DNA from: an uncultured Actinomycetes bacterium
Lineage (GTDB): Bacteria > Actinomycetota > Thermoleophilia > Gaiellales > F1-60-MAGs149
Length of the DNA stretch: 9,519 nt
Direction: 5' to 3'
Assembly: GCA_903847495.1 (NCBI GenBank)
Contig: CAINDT010000325.1
Span: forward strand, 1 to 9,519
Shown here: positions 5,472-9,519 of the stretch, in pieces
Numbering within the stretch: position 1 is the stretch's first letter
Layout of the letters: the number at the start of each line of letters is the position of its first letter
The notes under the pieces: generated by a model
Database searches by the model: none
Told to the model about the DNA's origin: nothing
Seen by the model: the letters and a program-made list of their open reading frames with translations, nothing else
Position numbers and translations under genes: made by a program

Positions 5472-6722
5472 CTACTTGGCGGTGATGCGCACCGGGAAGT
5501 GCTTGAGGCCGTTCGTGAAGTTCGAGACGAGACGGCGCTCCGGGCCCGTCTGCTCGATCGACTTCAAACGCGGGAAGAGCTGTTCGTAGAGCACGCGGAT
5601 TTCGAGGCGCGCGAGGTGCGTGCCGATGCAGTAGTGCGGACCGCCACGGCCGAAGGCGAGATGCTCGTCCTTCTTGCGCGAGAAGTCGAGCACGTGCGGA
5701 TTCTCGAAGGCCTCGGCGTCACGGTTCGCGGCGGCGAACCAGATGACCACGCGCTCGCCCGCCTTGATCTCCTGCCCGCGGATCTCGGTGTCCTCCAGCG
5801 CCGTGCGCCGGAAGTGCCAGACCGGCGAAGCGATGCGGATCAACTCGTCCACGGCCTGGTCGGTCGCGGCACCCGGCTGCGAGAACTCGGCCATCGCGCG
5901 GTCGTCGTTGAACAGCGCGAGCAGGCCAAGGGCCATCGACTGGCGCGTCGTCTCGTTGCCGGCCACGACGAACAGCGCGAAGTTGTTGTCGAGGTCGCGG
6001 TCGCCCAGCAGGTGGCCGCCGATCTCCATGTTGGCGAGGATGGAGAGAACGTCCTCCTTCGGGTTGCCACGCCGAGCGTCGATCGTCTGGCGTCCCATCG
6101 CGCAGAGCTCGGCGGCGGCCTCGCTGCCGAACGGCAGGTACTTGAACGCCTCAGCCTCGGGCGAGCCCACGACGTGGATCGCGATCTCCGGATCAGAGTC
6201 GATGATCATGCGGTCGCCGAGCTCGATGAAACGGTCGAACTGCTCCGGCGGCAGGCCGAGGATCGTACCGAGCACGCGGATCGGGATCAGCGCGGCGATG
6301 TCGTGGACGAAGCAGATGTCCTGCTTCTCGAAGGCCTCGTCGAGCACCTGGTCGACGATCACGCGGAGCTGATCCTCGTAGCGCGCGATCGACTTCGGCG
6401 TGAAGTCTCGGGCGAACGGCTTGCGCCACTCGTTGTGCAGCGGCGCGTCGGTCTCCATGAAGTTGCGCCGGGCCTCGAGGACGTCGGGTTCGACGCGGCC
6501 GATGCGTGCGGAGCCGCCGGCCTGCGAGGAGAACACCTTGGCGCGCTTGAGGACGTCGAGGACGTCGTCGTACTTCGTCACGCACCAGAAGCCGTCCGCG
6601 TCATCGGGATGGCGGTAGACCGGGGCCTCGCGCTGCAGCCACTCGAAGATGTCCCACGGCTCGCGCTGGGCGAACAGCTGATGGTCAAGGAGATTGAATT
6701 CGGGTGCCTCGATGGCGGCCAT
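5472..6722 (-). CDS. Cytochrome P450 (P450-A)
   Basis: Soluble bacterial class I-type P450 monooxygenase, 416 residues, a usual length. It inserts one oxygen atom from O2 into an organic substrate, taking electrons from a ferredoxin/reductase pair. Motifs seen: I-helix AGNETT (254-259); ExxR of the K helix at Glu293-Arg296 followed by HFRRTA (303-308); and heme loop FGRGGPHYCIG (357-367) with ligand Cys365. The C-terminal SNFTNGLKHFPVR and the general pattern resemble the CYP125/CYP124/CYP142 clan, which acts on sterol side chains and methyl-branched lipids; that link is inference. The ATG at 6722 has AGGAGG 8 nt upstream. It diverges from the TetR gene and has a good promoter carrying a palindrome. 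It is clearly paralogous to P450-B. No electron-transfer partner is nearby. Confidence 0.95.
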   Translation of the reverse strand: MAAIEAPEFNLLDHQLFAQREPWDIFEWLQREAPVYRHPDDADGFWCVTKYDDVLDVLKRAKVFSSQAGGSARIGRVEPDVLEARRNFMETDAPLHNEWRKPFARDFTPKSIARYEDQLRVIVDQVLDEAFEKQDICFVHDIAALIPIRVLGTILGLPPEQFDRFIELGDRMIIDSDPEIAIHVVGSPEAEAFKYLPFGSEAAAELCAMGRQTIDARRGNPKEDVLSILANMEIGGHLLGDRDLDNNFALFVVAGNETTRQSMALGLLALFNDDRAMAEFSQPGAATDQAVDELIRIASPVWHFRRTALEDTEIRGQEIKAGERVVIWFAAANRDAEAFENPHVLDFSRKKDEHLAFGRGGPHYCIGTHLARLEIRVLYEQLFPRLKSIEQTGPERRLVSNFTNGLKHFPVRITAK

Positions 6723-6743
6723 GGGGGAGCCCTCCTACGGGAG

Positions 6744-6755
6744 ATTGGATCCAAT
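6744..6755. promoter_or_regulatory. Candidate TetR operator: perfect 12-bp palindrome
   Basis: ATTGGATCCAAT reads the same on both strands. It overlaps the -10 box and presumed start site of the P450-A promoter, where a bound repressor would block transcription. The TetR gene diverges from the same region. Binding is inferred from position and symmetry. Confidence 0.55.
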
Positions 6756-6780
6756 ATACAAAGTGCGCGGGAGATGTCCA
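6753..6780 (-). promoter_or_regulatory. Sigma70-like promoter of P450-A
   Basis: Minus-strand -35 TGGACA (6775-6780) and -10 TATATT (6753-6758) with a 16-bp spacer; each hexamer is close to consensus. The start site would fall at about 6746-6747, leaving a short leader that contains the AGGAGG ribosome binding site (6731-6736). This is the best promoter in the window. Confidence 0.65.
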
Positions 6781-6824
6781 CCCCGGTTTCGCGACGGGCG
6801 AGGAAACATCTGTATCGCATATTT

Positions 6825-6851
6825 TTGAAACGTTCGTTTTGAAGGTAAACT
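6825..6851 (+). promoter_or_regulatory. Candidate promoter of the TetR gene
   Basis: TTGAAA (6825-6830) and TAAACT (6846-6851), with a short 15-bp spacer. The predicted start, 6858-6859, coincides with the ATG at 6859, so the mRNA may be leaderless. The only Shine-Dalgarno-like string, GAAGG, is 13-14 nt from the ATG. The short spacer makes this tentative. Confidence 0.4.
6828..6839. promoter_or_regulatory. Second candidate operator: AAACG-TT-CGTTT inverted repeat
   Basis: Five-bp arms with a 2-bp centre, lying between the candidate -35 and -10 of the TetR gene and flanked by TTTTGAA direct repeats. AAACG/CGTTT-type arms are common in TetR operators. It is a plausible autoregulatory site, though its sequence differs from the palindrome at 6744-6755. 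Confidence 0.4.
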
Positions 6852-6858
6852 CTCTGAC

Positions 6859-7449
6859 ATGCCCCGACTTCGCGAAGAGACCTACGCCGCCCGCCGCCAG
6901 CACATCCTCGACGCCGCCCGCGCGTGCTTCTCGCGCCGCGGCTTCCACGCGGCATCGATGATGGACCTGCAGGAGGAGGCCGGCGTCTCCGCCGGCGCGA
7001 TCTACGTGTACTTCCCTGGCAAGGCCGACATCGTCAACGCCATCACCGAGCAGAACCTTGCCCAGACCGAGGATGCGCTGCGCACGATCCTGCAGGCCGA
7101 TCCGGCCCCGAACCTCCACGACGCGTTGTTGCAGGTCGTCGAGCTCGTCGATCGGATCGCCAAGGGTCCGACCGCTGGCATCGCCTTCGACGTCTGGGGC
7201 GAGGCCGCTCGCGATCCACAGGTTGGCAAGGTCGTGAAGCAGCGCTTTGCCGCGATCCGTGGCCTGTTCGCCGATCTCGCCGCACGTGCGGTCAAGACAG
7301 GTGACCTGCCAAAGCGCACCGACACCAAGGCCGCGGGGGCAGCGCTCTTCGCCCAGGTCGTGCTCGGCTACTACACGCTGCGTCTCACCTCCGGCGACGT
7401 GCGCCCGAAGCCGTACGTCGCCGGCATCGTCTCCATGCTGCGCGCCTGA
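6859..7449 (+). CDS. TetR/AcrR family transcriptional regulator
   Basis: A 196-residue ligand-responsive DNA-binding repressor, of normal length. The N-terminal TetR domain is clear: helix 1 RQHILDAARACFSRRGFHA (13-31), then the helix-turn-helix at about 32-52, with MMDLQEEAGVSAGAIYVYF (34-52) and GKADIV (54-59), the standard TetR ending. The rest (about 60-196) is an all-helical ligand-binding and dimerisation domain with no recognised ligand motif. ATG 6859 may begin a leaderless mRNA. It diverges from P450-A and precedes P450-B by 46 nt, so it probably controls both P450s and the dehydrogenase, with the pathway substrate or an intermediate as inducer (inference). Two symmetric sequences in the control region are candidate operators. 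Confidence 0.92.
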   Translation: MPRLREETYAARRQHILDAARACFSRRGFHAASMMDLQEEAGVSAGAIYVYFPGKADIVNAITEQNLAQTEDALRTILQADPAPNLHDALLQVVELVDRIAKGPTAGIAFDVWGEAARDPQVGKVVKQRFAAIRGLFADLAARAVKTGDLPKRTDTKAAGAALFAQVVLGYYTLRLTSGDVRPKPYVAGIVSMLRA

Positions 7450-7483
7450 TTCGATACGGCCTGCGCACACGCGTGATCGGCGG

Positions 7484-7489
7484 TACCGT
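7484..7489 (+). promoter_or_regulatory. Possible -10 box for a leaderless P450-B transcript
   Basis: TACCGT ends 7 nt before the ATG at 7496, which would put the start site on the A of the start codon. There is no good -35 and no clear ribosome binding site. It would explain how P450-B is translated, but read-through from the TetR gene is equally possible. Confidence 0.25.
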
Positions 7490-7495
7490 TTCCGC

Positions 7496-8761
7496 ATGGC
7501 GATTGCGACCCCCACCAACCTCAGCGACATCGATCTCACCGATCTCGAGACGTTTGTCGACCGCACCCCGCACGACTGGTTCAAGCGGCTGCGCGACGAG
7601 GCGCCCTGCTTCTGGAACGACGAGGCAGGCGGACGCGGCTTCTGGTCCGTTACCCGCTACGAGGACATCCTCGCGCTGCAGAAGCAGCCGCTCGTCTTCT
7701 CAGCCGGCGTCGGCGGCACCAGCCTCGACGACCTGACGCCCGAGCAGGTTGAGGCGCGCATGTCGCTGCTCGACATGGATCCGCCGCGCCATACCCGCCT
7801 GCGCGCGCTCGTCAATCGCGGCTTCACGCCGAAGGCCGTCAAGGTCTACGAGGATCGCATCCGCGCGCTGATCCGCTCGATCCTCGTGGAGACGATGCCG
7901 GAGCGCGAGTTCGACTTCACCGAGCGCGTCTCGATCGAACTGCCCATGCAGATCCTGTCGGACATCATGGGCACGCCGCTCGAGGATCGCCACACGCTCG
8001 TGAACCTCGGTGACCGTCTGCTCGGCAACACCGAGCCCGAGTTCGTCGGCGATCTCGTCAAGGACCAGTCCGACCTCTCGCAGTACGCGCACCTGCCGTT
8101 CTCGAGCCCGGCCGCGCTGGAGATGTTCGACTACGCCCTGGGCCTCGCCGACCTCAAGCGCGCGCAGCCGGGTGAGGACGTCGTGACGATCCTAATCAAC
8201 TCCGAGCTCGACGGCGACACGCTCTCCGAGCACGAGTTCAAGCTGTTCTTCCTGCTGCTGATCACCGCCGGCAACGAGACGACGCGCCACACGATGTCGC
8301 ACGGCATCAGCGCGCTCCTGCAGAACCGTGACCAGATCGATCGCCTCGTCGCAAATCCCGAGCTGTGCGGCTCCGCGGCCGAAGAGATCATCCGCTGGGC
8401 CACGGCGGTCCATCACTTCCGCCGCACGGCGACGCAGGATGTCGAGTTGCACGGCCAGCAGATCAAGGAAGGCGACAAGGTGGTTCTCTGGTTCACGTCG
8501 GCCAACCGCGATGAGCGCTTCTTCGACAACCCGATGCAGTTCGATGTCGGCCGCACGCCCAACAAGCACATGGCGTTCGGGCTCGGCGGGCCGCACTACT
8601 GCCTCGGTTCGCACCTCGCGCGCCTCGAGATCAAGGTCTGGCTCGAGGAGCTGCTGCCGTACCTGCCCGATCTGCATCTCAATGGCGAAGTCGCGCGTAT
8701 GCGCTCGAACTTCTTCAACGGCATTAAGCGCATCCCGGTGCGCTACGACGGCAGCCGGTAG
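7496..8761 (+). CDS. Cytochrome P450 (P450-B)
   Basis: Second soluble P450 monooxygenase, 421 residues, paralogous to P450-A. Motifs: LDMDPPRHTRLR (92-103, the C-helix region); I-helix AGNETT (258-263); ExxR at Glu297-Arg300 followed by HHFRRTAT (306-313); and heme loop FGLGGPHYCLG (361-371) with ligand Cys369, then SHLARLEIK. The C-terminal SNFFNGIKRIPVR matches SNFTNGLKHFPVR of P450-A. The pattern suggests the CYP125/CYP124-like clan, but substrate and CYP family are not determined. ATG 7496 is preferred because the upstream part of the open frame overlaps TetR. It lacks a clear ribosome binding site; the only candidate is a distant GGCGG. It is followed after 32 nt by the dehydrogenase, which could oxidise the alcohol it makes. 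Confidence 0.95.
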   Translation: MAIATPTNLSDIDLTDLETFVDRTPHDWFKRLRDEAPCFWNDEAGGRGFWSVTRYEDILALQKQPLVFSAGVGGTSLDDLTPEQVEARMSLLDMDPPRHTRLRALVNRGFTPKAVKVYEDRIRALIRSILVETMPEREFDFTERVSIELPMQILSDIMGTPLEDRHTLVNLGDRLLGNTEPEFVGDLVKDQSDLSQYAHLPFSSPAALEMFDYALGLADLKRAQPGEDVVTILINSELDGDTLSEHEFKLFFLLLITAGNETTRHTMSHGISALLQNRDQIDRLVANPELCGSAAEEIIRWATAVHHFRRTATQDVELHGQQIKEGDKVVLWFTSANRDERFFDNPMQFDVGRTPNKHMAFGLGGPHYCLGSHLARLEIKVWLEELLPYLPDLHLNGEVARMRSNFFNGIKRIPVRYDGSR

Positions 8762-8793
8762 GCTTCCGCCAGACGTCCAGGGGAGGACAGGGA

Positions 8794-9519
8794 ATGCGCG
8801 CAGTTCGTCTGCACAGCGGTGATAAGACTCTGCATCTCGACGAGATCGAGATGCCCGTCGCGGCCAATGATGACCAAGTCGTGGTGAAGGTGAACGCCTG
8901 TGGCGTCTGCTTCTCCGACATCCACGTCGTCGACGGGGACTTTGGCGACAAGCCACGCCCGCTGACACTCGGCCACGAGGTGACGGGCTGGACGGAGGAA
9001 CACGGCAACGTGTTCGTCTACACGCCGTGGGGCTGCGGCAATTGTCGGTTCTGCGCCGCAGGCAGCGAGATGATCTGTCCGGACAGCCACGAGGCCGGCA
9101 TGTTCGACCAGGGTGGCTACGCCGACTACATGCTGGTCCCCCACCGGCGCTACATCTTTCCGCTCGGCAATCTCGATCCGATCGATTCCGCGCCGCTCGG
9201 CTGCGGCGGCCTGACCGCCTTCCGCGCCGTCAAGCAGGCCCTGCCGTACCTCGGCAAGGGCAAGCGCGTGCTCGTGCTCGGCTCCGGCGGTCTCGGCCAG
9301 TACGCCGTGCAGTACCTCGCAGCGATGAGCGACGCTGAGGTGCACGTCGGCGATCCCGACCCCGCCAAGTGCGCGACGGCCAAGGAGATCGGCGCCACCG
9401 AGGCGGCCAACCCTGCTGACCTCGATGGCCCGTACACCGCGGTACTCGACTTCGTCGCCGGGCAGAAGTCGCTCGAAGACGCGGTGCGCCTCGTCGATCG
9501 CCAGGGCATCCTGATCGCG
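8794..9519 (+). CDS. Zinc-dependent medium-chain alcohol dehydrogenase, partial
   Basis: Cytosolic NAD(P)-dependent medium-chain dehydrogenase; 242 residues are visible and the C-terminus is cut by the right edge. It would interconvert an alcohol and its aldehyde or ketone. Seen: catalytic zinc site Cys39 (ACGVCFSD), His61-Glu62 (GHE) and probably Cys137 (LGCGG); structural zinc site Cys81, Cys84, Cys87 and Cys95 (GCGNCRFC...C); Rossmann loop GSGGLGQ (163-169); and Asp187 after the second strand (VHVGDPDP), which usually favours NAD over NADP. ATG 8794 has GGAGG with a 7-nt spacing. The 32-nt gap after P450-B indicates co-transcription and a role in the same pathway, most simply oxidation of a P450-made alcohol. 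The true substrate is unknown. Confidence 0.92.
   Translation, partial: MRAVRLHSGDKTLHLDEIEMPVAANDDQVVVKVNACGVCFSDIHVVDGDFGDKPRPLTLGHEVTGWTEEHGNVFVYTPWGCGNCRFCAAGSEMICPDSHEAGMFDQGGYADYMLVPHRRYIFPLGNLDPIDSAPLGCGGLTAFRAVKQALPYLGKGKRVLVLGSGGLGQYAVQYLAAMSDAEVHVGDPDPAKCATAKEIGATEAANPADLDGPYTAVLDFVAGQKSLEDAVRLVDRQGILIA

Noticed and set aside
5461..5472. GGCAG-C-CTGCC inverted repeat as a terminator between tRNA-Phe and P450-A
   Set aside because: A one-base loop cannot form a stable hairpin of this arm length, and there is no T-run.
7461..7490. Short palindromes CACGCGTG and CGGTACCG between TetR and P450-B as operators
   Set aside because: Eight-base symmetric strings arise often in GC-rich DNA, and neither resembles the two candidates in the divergent control region.
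1..9519. Mobile element, CRISPR array, prophage or integration at the tRNA genes
   Set aside because: No transposase, integrase, terminal inverted repeats, or spaced direct repeats were seen, and neither tRNA 3' end is duplicated elsewhere in the window as far as I could read.

Overview
The window is GC-rich, tightly packed bacterial chromosome. Several features suggest an actinobacterial-type host: TTG/GTG starts, apparently leaderless genes, a PIG-V type lipid mannosyltransferase, a coiled-coil NlpC/P60 hydrolase, tRNA genes without encoded CCA, and two cytochrome P450s beside a TetR regulator. A deep-branching actinobacterial class or another GC-rich phylum (e.g. Chloroflexota) cannot be excluded from sequence alone. 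I see no transposase, CRISPR array, phage gene or replication origin.

Region 1 (1-2666, minus strand) is an envelope or lipid-type operon, read right to left: a PAP2/Aur1-like membrane phosphatase or phosphotransferase, a zinc-ribbon SAM methyltransferase (ATGA overlap with the first gene), and a PIG-V family mannosyltransferase that starts 6 nt after the methyltransferase stop and runs off the left edge. Together they suggest building or decorating a membrane-anchored (phospho)glycolipid.

Region 2 (2667-5471) is housekeeping. It holds a ygfZ-type folate-binding Fe-S protein gene, divergent from region 1 across only 32 bp. A strong bidirectional hairpin separates it from a convergent tRNA-Arg whose anticodon reads GCG, not the usual bacterial ACG. 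Next come a secreted coiled-coil NlpC/P60 peptidoglycan hydrolase (minus strand, TTG start, structured leader), a divergent 68-residue two-helix membrane protein, and tRNA-Phe(GAA).

Region 3 (5472-9519) is a catabolic or accessory oxidation module. P450-A (minus) and a TetR regulator (plus) diverge across a 136-bp AT-richer control region. TetR is followed by the paralogous P450-B and a zinc-dependent medium-chain alcohol dehydrogenase cut by the right edge. The simplest reading is substrate-inducible hydroxylation by one or both P450s, followed by oxidation of the resulting alcohol, under control of the local TetR. No ferredoxin or ferredoxin reductase is in view, so electrons must come from elsewhere. 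A perfect 12-bp palindrome lies on the -10/start-site region of a good sigma70-like promoter for P450-A and is the best operator candidate.

I found no clearly unprecedented system. The most notable points are the tRNA-Arg(GCG), the P450/TetR control region with two distinct candidate operators, and the undescribed structured leader of the NlpC/P60 gene.
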